Shown piece after piece: positions 17,313 through 27,956 of a stretch of DNA of 64,000 nucleotides. The DNA is from Spirogloea muscicola (Eukaryota > Streptophyta > Zygnematophyceae > Spirogloeales > Spirogloeaceae): contig WELB01000181.1 in NCBI GenBank assembly GCA_009602725.1, positions 222,667 to 286,666 of the forward strand. Direction: 5' to 3'. The translations under genes and the position numbers were made by a program. A model generated the notes under the pieces. The model had not been told where the DNA came from. It saw nothing but the letters and a program-made list of their open reading frames with translations, and did no database searches. Numbering within the stretch: the first letter of the stretch is position 1; each line of letters starts with the position of its first letter.

Positions 17313-17500
17313 GTGATAAGCCAGCCCGAATTGACAAAGTTCGAAGGGGCCAGATACCTAGCTTACTAAGCGATTATCCTGCCGGGGAAGCTTTGGGTAA
17401 GCGCTGTTTGGCGCCTTCGGACCTTGTCAATCAATTTCGGGCTGGCTATTCACAGCCATTGCCTCCTTTGGAAGAGAAACTTACTTCTACCCTAGGAAGA
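17301..17500. mobile_element. Inverted pair of RLE-C tails
   Basis: A short minus-oriented tail (CCCCATTGGGG side, 17301-17355) is followed by a plus-oriented tail (about 17412-17500, ending in AGAAACTTACTTCT). Both carry the CTGGCT stem-loop. They face each other at or near their 3' ends, a pattern seen repeatedly in this window. Confidence 0.6.
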
Positions 17501-17850
17501 GCTCATCCAGAGGGGTGGTTGGAGACTGGAAACGCAGCCTTCAAAGGCATAAAACAAGGTTCAAAGAGTTGGAAGCATAGAGACCACCAAAGAAGCCAGT
17601 ACCCTAGCTTAGCAATGTTGCCCGATGTCCGTAGGGACAAGAAAGTTGCTCTGTTATTAAGTACGATGACCGCAAAGGCCCAGCCAGTCATTCTTTTGTG
17701 AAGAGCTTCACAAAAGAATGACAAGCTCTAGAGGAGACAGATAGGGAAGAAGAAGTCACATGGTTGGCATCAGTAACTCCTAAATCAGCGGCCGCAAGTC
17801 TTGGCTGCTATGAACACTAGCAGCCAAGACACTTCCAGCCGCGTAATAGA
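17501..17850. other. No gene recognised
   Basis: Spacer between retrotransposon scraps. No conserved protein is visible; a short inverted stretch (TCATTCTTTTGTGAAGAGC and its complement) lies near 17690-17722. Confidence 0.4.
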
Positions 17851-17854
17851 AGAA

Positions 17855-18480
17855 GGGCTCGCCCATACAGGATAGAGGCTGGAAAAGGCCAGCCCAAAAA
17901 GGCATGAACACAGTGCGAGAATGGGCCAGGAGAAGCACTAAGGAAAACAATCACAAGAAACTAAGCAGCTATGAAACTCTCAGTAACCCTGCTAAGCAAC
18001 CTCAAGTCACGAAACTTGGCTCCTGGAAGCCGGTCCCCTGGCCAGAGCCAGAGAGAAGGCGCGCGGGGCGCATGAAATGAACTGGAGGCCAATTCAAGCC
18101 GACACATTGTTCAGGCAGATTGTTCAGCCAGAGGCAGCAGCGAGGGCTCGTCCGCGACGCCGGTGCAGCGCGCGGGCCGTGGACCTCTGCAGCGAGACGG
18201 TCAAGCGCAGGCGGTACACGTGCGCTAGCGACCCGGCTGCATGAAAGTCCACCGGCTCCCCATGGAAGCGGCGGGCGATGGCGTGTCGTGCGAGCTGGTT
18301 GAGCAGCTCGAGCGACCGAGCGCCCAACGCCCCGTGTGTCGATGGCGAGCAGGAAAAACTCAGTCCCGCGGGTGGTCGGCGTAATTAAATTCCTTGCCCC
18401 GAGCGGTGCAGGGTATTGCATACCCTGCCGTGAAGGCACAATGTGCTGGGTGTGTGCGGTCGAAGGAATTGGTGGTTACC
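17855..18480 (-). mobile_element. RLE-A/E non-LTR retrotransposon, 5'-truncated
   Basis: Minus orientation. The tail with its stem-loop is at 17862-17905, followed upstream by endonuclease C-terminal coding sequence in more than one frame (HFMRPARLLSGSG near 18030-18085; RFHGEPVDFHAAGSLAHVYR near 18210-18280). The frame changes indicate an old copy. A further RLE-C-like tail in the same orientation follows at about 18487-18610. Confidence 0.75.
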
Positions 18481-18654
18481 ACGTCAAGGAGGAGCGGGGC
18501 TGGGAAAGGAAGTGAATCTCCCAGAGCATGGGCTGTGGAATGCTAGCCCGGAAAAGATGACAAAGGACGAGCAAAGGTTTGAAGGGGCCAAGTGATGGAG
18601 GAGCCTCAAAGCGCCATGGCAGAACGGGTGTAGGAGAGGAGGAGACGTGGCCCG

Positions 18655-19320
18655 TGAATTGCTCGGTCATAGAGAAGAGAGGCTGGCAAAGCCAGCCCAA
18701 AAATAATGGACAATGTCCAAAGCCAAAGAAAGAGGTGCCGAAAAAGGACTACATTATCACACACGACAACGCACTAGGGAAGCTCAATACCCGCGAGTGA
18801 GCAACATCAGCTCAAAGTAGCTCGTGGCAGGGAAGGAGGCACTCCGCCGAGACCCAGAGGCGGCGGCCAGAGCACGTCCTGCTCGCGTGTGGACGGCGTG
18901 GGCAAGGGAGCGTTGGAACGATACCGCCAGGTGCATGCGGAAGCCTTGGGCGAGCGAACCGGCTGCGTTGAAGCCGGGCATCGCCCCTGGCAGTCCCGTT
19001 CGCCAGTCAATGGCCTTGACGGGCAAGCTGCTGGAGGAGATCCAGCCAGCGGCTGCCGAAAGCCCCGCCGGCTGGTGGGGTGGCCACAAGGTCGACGCGA
19101 CGGGCGTGGAGACCGTCCGCCCGTTGCTGTAGCGGCATGACTGCGGAGTTCTCGGCGGCCACCGAGAAGCCGGCCCCCACGAGGATGCCGTGCATCGCAT
19201 CCCGAAGGAGGTCGTGTAGGTCGTGTGCCGCTGTCCGCTCCCCACCGTGGGAGAAGCGCACAACATGGGCGGCCAGTTCCCCAAGCTCGGCCCCTCGCTC
19301 GCCGCATTAGCACTGAAGCA
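18655..19320 (-). mobile_element. RLE-B non-LTR retrotransposon, 5'-truncated
   Basis: Minus orientation. The 3' UTR (18655-18800) holds the stem-loop and the family's GGACATTGTCCATT block. The coding part begins at the stop before 18784 (LLTRGY end) and extends to about 19315, including the CHL-type knuckle remnant and part of the endonuclease (HARRVDLVATP). The frame changes at least twice, so the copy is not intact. Confidence 0.8.
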
Positions 19321-19499
19321 CACCCCCTGCATTTTGGTCACCTTAGGCACCTTAATTTAGGTCTCCGTATTATGTAGCCTTGTTAAGTTTGCCCTAGACT
19401 CTGCCTGAACAATGTATTGGCTTGGATTGGCCTCCCTTTCATTTCATGCGCCCCGCGCGCCTTCCCTCTCTTTTCTTCCCACTTACCACTTCCCCTTCA

Positions 19500-20225
19500 T
19501 AAGGAAATGCGTGTACATTAAAATATGGAGGGCCATGTGTGGCCAAGTACAAAGGCAAGCACATTGACAAATGTACGTCACCTGCTGCTAAGCTGACCCG
19601 CTCAGTAACCACGAGTCAGCACATAGAGGTCGCTAATTGATGCCCGAATACCGGACTGCATTCGACAAGCTCTTGAGCTACCAGCTAAGGCTCGACCAGC
19701 TTTCTGATGTAATGCAGGACCCTGAGCTCGCTGCAGACAAGCTGACACTCGACGACGCAAGAATGACAAGTATGCTGCCGGCATGCTCATCTGAGCTGGA
19801 AGCATATCCTCACGTCGGGCGTATCCCAAGGTTGCAATATTCTGCAGCAAGGTGTGGAAGCGAGGGCCCATGCAGCCAAAAGTGTCGATTGCCGCCGGTA
19901 GGGGGTAGTCAGAGTAGTGTCGGAGCTTTCTCTGCTCAGCACCTCCCACTGCGTGGCCAGCAGTGTGCGTCGAAGCGGAAGTCTTGTATGCCTCCGTCAC
20001 CACCACATCCACCAAGGCGCGTGGGCCACCGCCAGGTTGTACACCCACAATGTCCAGGGAGCTACGGTGATGGCGTCCCTGGGAATCGGTGGTGATGGGC
20101 ATTACATTGCTTACTTCCACAATAGCGCGGTAGCCGGCATCGCGCATCAGGCCCGCCAGGGTGTTACGTAGGAGGTTATGGACGCCCACCACCTCCGGGC
20201 CTGTGGGACACTTCGTAGCTGCTTA
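19500..20225 (-). mobile_element. RLE-D non-LTR retrotransposon, 5'-truncated
   Basis: Minus orientation. A single open frame 20192-19602 encodes the restriction-like endonuclease half: VGVHNLLRNTLAGLMRDAGY, then VMPITTDSQGRHHRSSLDIV, GGGPRALVDVVVTEAY and the end VLTRGY. The 3' UTR has this family's TTTGTACTTGGCCA block and lacks the GGGCTGG stem-loop of the other families. Upstream domains are missing. Confidence 0.85.
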
Positions 20226-20450
20226 GCGTTTTAGGCCCCTCCGTCATTTGGTCCCTTCGAACCTTTCTTCTTTTGTCAGTTCTTGTCGGGCTGGCTTTTC
20301 AAAGCCCTTGCCCCCATTTGAAGAGCCACTTCTTCTTTTCTTGGCTGGCTTTGCTAGCCCCTTTTTTTCATTCTGCTTGGGCTGGCCTTTCCAGCCCCTA
20401 TCCTCAATGGGCGGGCCCTTTCTGTTTTTGGATGGGCGAGCAATGTCTCT
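20226..20450 (+). mobile_element. Consecutive RLE-C and RLE-A tails
   Basis: Plus orientation. A C-type tail (to about 20340, ending GAGCCACTTCTTCT) is followed at once by two A-like tails, one with GGCTGGCTTTGCTAGCCCC and one with GGGCTGGCCTTTCCAGCCCC followed by ATCCTCAATGGGCGGGC. Each would be a separate, very short insertion. Confidence 0.65.
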
Positions 20451-20454
20451 CGCA

Positions 20455-21575
20455 CCTCGCGCACACCGCTGACCTGCGCGTCCAAGCGCGCTTCGCGGCC
20501 GTCGTCGACAAGGCCGCCTACACCACCGCCGTGCTGCAGCTTCCTGAGGCTGACCTGCGCGGGCGCGCGAGACTACATTCGGCCTCCTCCCCGGGGGCAG
20601 CGGCGTGGCTCCAGGCACTCCCCATCACTGACGCCCTGACCCTCCCAGATGAGGTGTTTCGCACTGCCGTCCACCGGCTCCTGGGGCTGCCGCCTCCATG
20701 CCTCCAGGGCGTGCGTCAATGCCAGTGTGGCGAGCGAGGGGCCAAGCCTGGCGAGCTGGCTGCTCACGTCCTGCGCTGTTCCCATGGCGGCGAGAGGACG
20801 GCGGCCCACGACCGCCTCCGGGACGCGATGCACAGCATCCTGGTGGAGGCTGGCTTCGCGGTGGCAGCGGAGCACTCCGGCGTCATGCCGCTCCAGGCCA
20901 GGGCCGACGGTCTCCACGCTCGTCGCGTCGACCTGGTGGCCACCCCACAGGCCGGCGGGCCACGTCTGCTTCTGGATGTGGTGACTACCGACGCATTTGA
21001 CCGCTCCCACCCAGCCCAGTCTGCCACCAAGGCTGGGTATGCGGTCGCCTGCGCCGCTCGGGCAAAAGAGATCAAGTACGCCGACCATCCACCGGAAGAC
21101 GAGTTCTTCCCGTTGGCAATTGACATCCATGGGGCACTGGGCGCTCGGTGGCTTGAGCTACTTAACCAGCTCGCCCGCCACGCAATCGCCCGTCGCTTCC
21201 ATGGTGAACCGGTAGACTTTCCTGCAGCCGGGTCGCTGGCGCAAGTGTATCGCATGCGCTTGGCCGTCTCGCTGCAGAGGTCCATGGCCCGTGCGCTGCA
21301 CCTTCGTGCCGGGAGAGCCCTCGCTGCTGCCTCTGGCTCTGTCCAGGGGACCCACTTCCAGGACCCTAGCCTCTCTGATTTGCGGCTGCTTAGCAGGGGT
21401 TACTGAGTAATTTGTAGCTGCTTTCTTTCTTTGTGTGCTTTGGTTTCTTAGCGCTTCCTCTGGCTTCCTCTGGCCCCCTTCTCGTTCTTTGTTCATTCTT
21501 TTTTGGGCTGGCTTGTCCAGCCCCTATCCTCAATGGGCGAGCCCTTTCTTCTCTCCGTGGGCGCGCAACTTCTGA
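20455..21575 (+). mobile_element. RLE-A non-LTR retrotransposon, 5'-truncated, intact endonuclease
   Basis: An uninterrupted frame to the stop at 21404-21406 carries the last third of the protein: the linker (HTADLRVQARFAAVVDKAAY), the zinc knuckle CQCGERGAKPGELAAHVLRC, HDRLRDAMHSILVEAGF, then HARRVDLVATPQAGG with LLLDVVTTDAF (restriction-like endonuclease core) and the C-terminus LLSRGY. The 3' UTR includes the stem-loop at 21505-21523 and CAATGGGCGAGCCCTTTCTT. Family knowledge: the endonuclease nicks target DNA to prime reverse transcription. No reverse transcriptase is left, so the copy cannot move by itself. Confidence 0.9.
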
Positions 21576-22410
21576 TCTCCCTCTTGTACTTGGAGTTGAG
21601 CAACAAGGGAGCAGCGCCACGTGGGAGCAACAGCTGGCGGTTGGGGCCGGGAGGTGGTCATTATTATCAGCAGGAGCATTGACGGCAATGGGTGATGTTC
21701 ATTGATTTGCTTCTGAAGGCGCACCGTCCAGGGCCCCGTTAGAGCGGCGTGCCGCGTCGCCGCTGCCAATGAGCTGACGGTGGGGGCTTGGGGCTCCGTT
21801 AAGAGGGCCGGTTACGTGCTGACTGACCATTGTGGTTAGCGGTGATCTAACCGCCGGCGGGGGGGCGCGGCAAGCCGGCGGCTTTGAAGCCAGCCCGCCT
21901 CCCTCCTCGCCCTCCCTCCTCGCCCTCCCTCTCTCTCTCCCTCTCTCTCTCCCTCTCGTTCTCTACCGCCCTCAGGGCCCACCTCGGTCGCCGCCTGCTC
22001 CGGGCTCCTCCACGGCAGGGCCCCTCTGGGCTCGGTCAGGACGGAGCCCCCATCTCGCGCAGGCGGCACCGCGTCGTCACTGCGGAGGGCCTGCGGCGAG
22101 GAAGCGCGCAAGGAGTTGGAGAACACAGCAGGGCGGAGGCCGGGAGTTGGGTTGGACGCCGGAGGAGGAGAGAGAGGCACAGAGGCACAGAGAGAAGACG
22201 GAGAGCACCGGGCTGGTCTCAATTGTGGACTCACAGCAGTGGAGTGCCCAAGAATAGAGAGAGGAGTCAGTACAGAGTAGGAGAGCACTAACAAGAGTGG
22301 AGGGAGAGGGCGAGAGGCAGAGGGAGGGTGCAGGGGTTCGAGCAGGCCTCCCACCCTTGCAGCTTCTCTCCTTGTCCTCCGAGGCCGGCGGGCCTGCGGG
22401 CACTCTGCAG
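21576..22410. promoter_or_regulatory. Region upstream of the DUF707 gene
   Basis: No gene is recognised. A pyrimidine-rich CCCTCTCTCTCTCC tract at about 21900-21965 is typical of plant promoters or 5' leaders. The stretch probably holds the promoter and 5' UTR of the downstream gene; no TATA box is obvious. Confidence 0.35.
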
Positions 22411-25400
22411 ATGCTGCCCGGTGCGGCTGCGGGCTTGCCAACGGCGAGCACGCCTGGCCCACCCCCGCCCCAACCAGAATGCCAGCAGCTCGCCGGCGGG
22501 GCCAGTGTTCCATGCACGCCGTTGACGGCGGTGACACCGAACCAAGATGCCGTCGGCCGGCTGCGACGGTCGCCCTGTAGCCACAACGGCGACAGCGGCG
22601 GTGGCAGCGCCAAGGAGGGCTCGCCGGAGGCTGCAGCAGTGGCGGCGGCGAGCCCGGCGACTCCGACGACTGCGCGCGAGAGCATCGCCCGGAGCCCCGT
22701 GAAGGTGCTGATGGCGACGGCCTCGCTCGGCGAGCACGCCCACTACTCGCAGGCGCGCGCAGTGCTGCTCACGCTGGCGCTTGCCGCCCTGGGCCTCGCT
22801 GTCACCCGCGCCGCGCACTCCCTTGCCGCCCCTCAGGTCTGCATTAGAGCCCAGCTGAGGTCGTGCTGTGGTTAAGGTGCACCAACCGCCGCCGCTCTAA
22901 TAGCCAATATAGCTGTTGACAAGAGGTTGGGAAGCAATTAGTCAAGGGTTTCGGTTTAGAGATCCGGGTCCAAGTCGGGACCAGAACGTCTGAAAAGGCG
23001 TGGGTCTGATGGTGCCGCTGCTCCAGGTGGATGTCTGGCTGCACAGCCGCAGCAGTGCCGCTGGCGCGTGGTCGCAGCGCTGCCGGGAACTGGCGTCGGA
23101 AGAGGAGGGCGGCGGCGGCGGCTCAACGCGGCATCTGCCGGCCAGCATCGTGCAGCGCCGCACCGACCTCGAGCGGCGTAACATGTTTGGGCCGCTCAAC
23201 GAGGTCTGCAGTCCCCCCACCAGCACAAGAGCTTTTGTCACTTGCCGGCTGGTTTTGGGCATCCGTTAGCGGCCTCTATGTGCTGACTTGTGGTTACTGA
23301 ACGGGTTAGCTTAGCAGCAGGTTGTGATGAGTATCTGTCAATGTGCTTACCTTTGTACTTAGCCACTGAGGCCCTCCATAACTTAAGACACACTCCATCC
23401 TCCCTCCCCCCCTCTGGCCATCTACTGAACTGCCCACGAAGGCCAACCTGCAGGAGCCACCGGCGCCGCGGCCTGCGTACCTGCTGGCCATGGCGGTCGG
23501 CATCGCACAGCGCGCCAATGTCGACGCCACCGTCCGCAAGGTTCGCCTCTTAACCGCGCCGTGCCCTGCCTCCCGTCAACTTCGTCCTCCCTTTCTTAAC
23601 CGCACCTCAGGCAAGCCGCTGTCGTTGGGGCTGAACCAGCTCATTGTATCGAAGTGCAGTTTCTGGGCTGCAATACAACTGTGCTGCTCTTCCACTACGA
23701 TGGTGCAGTCAACGAGTGGGCCGAGTTGCCATGGAGCGCCGCTGCTGTGCACGTTGCTGTCGCCGGCCAGGGCAAATGGTACTCATGGCTGCACCTGGTC
23801 TCATATAACTCATGATTGCAAACGCCGCTGGAAGCGAAGCATGTTGAAGGCTTGAGATGCAGGGCTGATGCCGCCAGCTGCTGGTTGCCAGGTGGTACGC
23901 GAAGCGGTTCTTGCACCCAGACGTTGTGGACGCGTACGATTACGTCTTTGTGTGGGACGAGGACCTTGGCGTGGACCACTTTGACGTTGCACAGTACCTG
24001 GCAATCGTGCGCCGTGAGGGGCTCGAGATTTCGCAGCCATCGCTGGACGAGGCAGGCAGCGCCGAGGTGCACCACCACCTTACAGCACGGCGGCTCGACC
24101 GCCAGCCCCGCGGCTTCCACAGGTGAACCCCCTCACCCATCAGCCTCATCCATTGACTCTTTCCATCTCACCTTGACCTTGCTCTCACCCTAACCTCGTA
24201 TCTTATTCATACCCTTGTTGCAGGGGCATGGTCAAGCGCAAAGGTCGCAAACCATGCACAGTGGAGAGCCGGGGACCGCCGTGCGCTGGGTGAGTTTGCA
24301 GTCGCTGCCCGCCCTTCTCTCAGCAACTCTCGCTTGCTGTTATGCTGCTAAGCAGGGCCATGAGGGTGGGACATCCCAGCTGCTCCTGTTCATTGAAGGT
24401 CTAATAGCGTTTATCTAACATGGAGCAAAACAGTCGACTCATTAGCATGACAATGGCCTCATTCCTTGGCACTGGTTGGAGATGGTGGCGTAGGTGGGTG
24501 GAGGTCATGGCCCCCGTGTTCTCTCGTGATGCATGGCGCTGTGTCTGGCACCTCATCCAGGTTCCCTCCAAAGCCCCTCCCTCACTCCTCAGCCCCCCTC
24601 TCACCTCCTCTCCTCCACTTATACAACTCTCTCTTCCATCCCCACCCCCTTAATGGCCTCGACGAAGTTCTCTGCACTGCTCGACCTGCATTGCAATGGA
24701 CTGGTAAGCCATGGACTCGTGGCTGAGCTTCGCTCCTTGAGATTTTGCCGATTGCGTCCGCAGAATGATCTCGTTCATGGCTGGGGGCTCGATTTCAAGT
24801 TGGGGTATTGCACCAAGGTGACAGCGTTACTTGCATTCCATATGCCACTCGCTTTTTGCTTAGGTGTTCCTGCTGACTGTTGCATGCGTGCTGCTCTTGA
24901 GGCGAGCTGGATCATCATGTCACTTGCCTTGGGTCAGAGAAGCCAAGCCTGACCCGTAGGCTGCTGTCTGTTTGCATGCGCATCCTCAGAAGCCGCGACA
25001 CGAGGCCATTGGCGTGGTTGATGAGCAGTATATCGTGCATCGTGGCTTCCCCACATTGGGGTCCTCAAAGGTAGCACCTCGGCTCTCTTGCCCTTTGACA
25101 CTCTTGCTTCCAGAAGGTGAGATCTGGTGGACGCTTACGCGACAGTCACCATGCTTCGGCTGACACTATCCCATGCACCATGCAGGAGGACATGAGTGAG
25201 CCGCCAGCAAACCGCCGTGACATGGTGAGCTCTGAGCATCCTTTACAAGCTTGTAGATTTGGTCAACATGTTAGTCGTAGACTTGGTCAACATCCTGGCA
25301 GAGCACAAATTGTGCTCTGCCAGGATGCTGACAGCCTTGTCATTTACAGAACTCGCACTGCAAGGGCATTTAAGATGTTGGTATCTTGCTTTTATGGTTG

Positions 25401-25546
25401 ACAATCCTTCCACATATCACTTCAGAGAATCCATTTGCCCCGCAATGCAGATACGAAACCGGTCGCGCAGTGAGCTGCGCGAGTTTGTTATGAGGTGGAA
25501 TTCAGCAGCCAGCGATGACACCTGCTGGATAGATCGTTATGCTTAG
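22411..25546 (+). CDS. DUF707 family protein (putative type II membrane glycosyltransferase-like), 11 exons
   Basis: Exons: 22411-22836, 23027-23203, 23442-23540 (or from 23454), 23660-23778, 23892-24122, 24224-24289, 24494-24560, 24764-24817, 24990-25070, 25186-25224, 25451-25546 (stop). All junctions keep phase, giving 484 residues. A disordered N-terminus is followed by one membrane segment (about residues 115-134, LLTLALAALGLAV), then the plant DUF707 core: YLLAMAVGIAQRANV, VLLFHYDGAVNEWAELPW, KWWYAKRFLHP, DYVFVWDEDLGVDHF, GLEISQPSLD, WVEVMAPVFSRDAWRCVW, NDLVHGWGLDFKLGYC, GVVDEQYIVHRGFPTLG, DDTCWIDRYA. The conserved WDEDLG acidic motif suggests a metal-dependent glycosyltransferase-like fold; the biochemical function of the family is not established. 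An ATG at residue 101 is an alternative start. One intron carries a retrotransposon tail. Confidence 0.92.
23262..23395 (+). mobile_element. RLE-D 3' tail inside a DUF707 intron
   Basis: The last codons of an RLE-D protein (LYVLTCGY, then a stop) and its 3' UTR (GCTTAGCAGCAGGT, TTTGTACTTAGCCA) lie in the second intron of the DUF707 gene, in the same orientation as the gene. It is closest to the tail at about 46340-46440. Its presence does not disturb the flanking splice sites. Confidence 0.75.
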
Positions 25547-26048
25547 ACTTCACAACCTGTGCACTAGAATCCACCTACATATCTTGCAAAAATTGCAAAT
25601 GCACAGATGGGTGTGCTTGCACTCCAGCAAATAACTCAAGAGATACGGTGGCGCTTGCTCAGCGCTCTATTCATTTCCAACTATATTCAGTTGGAATTAG
25701 CCAACTTGGCCATCTGTAGAGCAGATGCGAGGTTGGTTTGTGACATCGACAGCCTTTTGTCAGCACGGCTTAAAGTTTTGATTGCAGTGAAGGTGTCGCA
25801 CTTTGTGTGCCATTTGCAACCTCGCTTGCCTGCGACAACCCAAACACGCAGTAAGTCCTGGGCTGTTGCTAGGAGTGAACCCAAGGCTTACCGCGGGACG
25901 CTGTGGAGCTGTGAAGTTGCAGTAGCAATTGCAGTGCTGCCTTATTCAGATTGTGGTAATGCAGCAAAGCACCTCACGGTGACAGGCCGCGAACAAGCCA
26001 GGAACAAAGCCAGCATCCTTCTAGAAGACATTAAGCATGAGACAAAGC
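25547..26048. other. 3' flank of DUF707, no gene recognised
   Basis: Presumed 3' UTR and spacer. Open frames such as 25607-26074 show no family resemblance. Confidence 0.4.
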
Positions 26049-26861
26049 TTAGCCAAGTACCTCTGCTGAGTTGACAATGCCAAATACATTGCGGGCCACC
26101 CGGGTGGCCGCCTCGGCTACGCGAGCCGGGACCGCCGCTGCGGTCTCCAGCAGGCCCTGAGTGGCTCGGGCTGCCATTTCCTGGCCGCGCTCCAGCGCCG
26201 GGCTCTCCTGCGCGACGGCGCTCCCAGCAGCGCGGCGCGGCGGCACGTCGCCGCCCCTCACCTCAGCGCGCTCCGACTCCTCGCCGCCTCTCTGCAGCGC
26301 CTCCTGGACAGCGTCCTTCATGGGCCGAGTGTCATTGGTCTCTCGTTGGTCTCGTTGGTTTTCGGAGCTTGTGGGTCCTCCCGGGGCGTAGTAGTGACCG
26401 GTGCCCTCGCTGGTTGTGGTCGACCCCTCGCCGCCACTGTTTAACTGCTGCGCCGCTGAAGGCGAGTAGAGCGGCCCAGTGCTGGCGTCGTCCTGGAGCC
26501 CCTCCTGCTCCTGCCCCCCCCGCCTCCGATGGGCCGCCGCCAGGGCGTCCGCCATGGCACCTGACGCTGCCCTTGCCGCCGCTGAGTCTGGCAGCCCCGA
26601 ACCTTTGGCGGTCCTCACGACCTCAACGCCGTTTGCGGCGGCGATTTGGCCGACCGGCCAAGTGGGTCGGCTGTGCTGGCTTTGAAGCGCAGCAGGGGAA
26701 CAGATAGTAAGCTGCTCGAGTAGTTGGAGCTGGCGTGCCAAGCTGCGGGAGCCGCTGTGTGCGCCTGCCGAGCGTGTCCAGCTGCCGCCTGCTGAGCGAG
26801 AGATGCCCAGGTGGCGGGCTGCATGGGCGGGGGCCACCTGGCGGCGGCAGCGGGGCTCCAC
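26049..26861 (-). CDS. Unrecognised hydrophilic protein, possibly the last exon of a gene
   Basis: One open frame of about 270 codons in minus orientation. I do not recognise the family. It is rich in Ala, Gln, Glu, Gly and Ser and looks disordered for most of its length; the C-terminal 60 residues are a likely amphipathic helix with Ala/Arg/Glu periodicity (ERGQEMAARATQGLL, RVAEAATRVARNVFG), which recalls LEA-like or membrane-surface helices. A donor-like GAG-gtactt occurs near its end, so it may continue in another exon. The start is uncertain and the upstream 60 residues may be non-coding. High GC content makes long chance frames possible. Confidence 0.3.
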   Translation of the reverse strand: MEPRCRRQVAPAHAARHLGISRSAGGSWTRSAGAHSGSRSLARQLQLLEQLTICSPAALQSQHSRPTWPVGQIAAANGVEVVRTAKGSGLPDSAAARAASGAMADALAAAHRRRGGQEQEGLQDDASTGPLYSPSAAQQLNSGGEGSTTTSEGTGHYYAPGGPTSSENQRDQRETNDTRPMKDAVQEALQRGGEESERAEVRGGDVPPRRAAGSAVAQESPALERGQEMAARATQGLLETAAAVPARVAEAATRVARNVFGIVNSAEVLG

Positions 26862-26934
26862 CTCAGCTCCACTTGATCGAATGCATTACGTGAGCACTTC
26901 TGAAGAAAGAAAGAACGTGGCTCTCCCAAAGACG

Positions 26935-27105
26935 AAACGAAAGAGAAAGACCAAGGACGGCAGGGGCTTAGCAGGGGTTACTGATGAGTGATTCATTGTC
27001 CCTTCAACAAGAAGAAAGTGCTCGCCCATTGAGAATAGGGGCTGGAACAACCAGCCCGAAAAAGAATGAACAGAGTACGAGAAGGGGGCCAGGGGAAGCG
27101 CTAAG
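26935..27105 (-). mobile_element. RLE-A 3' tail
   Basis: Minus orientation: AGAAAGTGCTCGCCCATTGAG, stem-loop, GAATGAACAGAGTACGAGAAG and GGCCAGGGGAAGCGCTAAG. Just before it (26960-26982) is a stray plus-oriented piece of the protein's last codons (CTTAGCAGGGGTTACTGA). Confidence 0.7.
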
Positions 27106-27107
27106 TA

Positions 27108-27682
27108 ACCTTCGTGCCGGGAGCACCTTCGTGCCGGGAGAGCCCTCGCTGCTGCCTCGGGCTCTGTCCAGGGGACCCACTTCCAGGACCCTAGCCTCTC
27201 TGATTTGCGGCTGCTTAGCAGGGGTTACTGAGTGATTTGTAGCTGCTTTCTTTCTTTGTGTGCTTTGGTTTCTTAGCGCTTCCTCTGGCTTCCTCTGGCC
27301 CCCTTCTCGTTCTTTGTTCATTCTTTTATGGGCTGGCTTGTCCAGCCCCTATCCTCAATGGGCGAGCACTTTCTTCTATCCTCAATGGGCGAGCCCTTTC
27401 TAAGTAACAGAAACAAAGCTGCTACGAGACACTCAGTAACCCCTGCTAAGCAGCCGCAGATCAGGGATGCTGGGCTCCTGGGAGTGGGTCCCCTGGCCAG
27501 AGCCAGAGGCAGCAGCGAGGGCTCTGCCGGCACGAAGGTGCAGCGCCCGGGCCATGGACCTCTGCAGCGAGACGGCCAGGCGCATTCGATACACTTGCGC
27601 CAGCGACCCGGCTGCAGGGAAGTCAACCGGCTCCCCATGGAAGCGCCGGGCGATAGTGTGGCGGGCGAGCTGGGTGAGCAGC
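27108..27682. mobile_element. RLE-A fragments in inverted orientation
   Basis: A plus-oriented copy (27108-27380: AASG..., LLSRGY end, full 3' UTR, stem-loop) is followed directly by a minus-oriented copy (27385-27682) of the same C-terminal region and UTR. The two meet tail to tail at AGCCCTTTCT. The inner part of the UTR terminal block is duplicated (CTATCCTCAATGGGCGAGC twice, 27350-27400). Confidence 0.75.
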
Positions 27683-27956
27683 TCGAGCTTCAACGCTCCC
27701 TCGCCCATGCCGTCCACTCGCGCGCGGGCCGTGCTCTTGTTGCTGCTTCCGGGTTACGTCCGGCTGCATCTTTTCCAGCTTCGAGCTACTCTGACCTGAT
27801 GTTGCTCACCCGCGGGTTTTGAACTTCGTGTGGTTCCGTCATGTCTAGTTGTCTAGATGCCTAGCTAGTGTTGGAGCTCTTTGGATATTGTCCATTCTTT
27901 TTTGGCTGGCTTCTGCCAGCCCCTCTCTTCTATGGGCGAGCTCATCTTCTCGCACG
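27683..27956 (+). mobile_element. RLE-B 3' end fragment
   Basis: Plus orientation. Coding remnant (QRSLAHAVHSRAGRAL ... LLTRGF, stop near 27822) plus the 3' UTR with GGATATTGTCCATTC, the stem-loop GGCTGGCTTCTGCCAGCC and TCTTCTATGGGCGAGC. It immediately precedes the near-full-length RLE-E copy. Confidence 0.75.

Noticed and set aside
23810-24149. Minus-strand frames over DUF707 exons
   Set aside because: Antisense shadows of exon 23892-24122, whose plus-strand reading matches the family.
27108-27682. Twin-priming inversion of a single RLE-A copy
   Set aside because: Both halves contain the same 3' region, so they are two copies facing each other and not one copy with an inverted 5' part.
27881-27956. 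ATG at 27881 as the true start of the RLE-E protein
   Set aside because: These bases are the 3' UTR tail of the preceding RLE-B fragment; RLE-E homology begins near 27957 within zinc finger 2.
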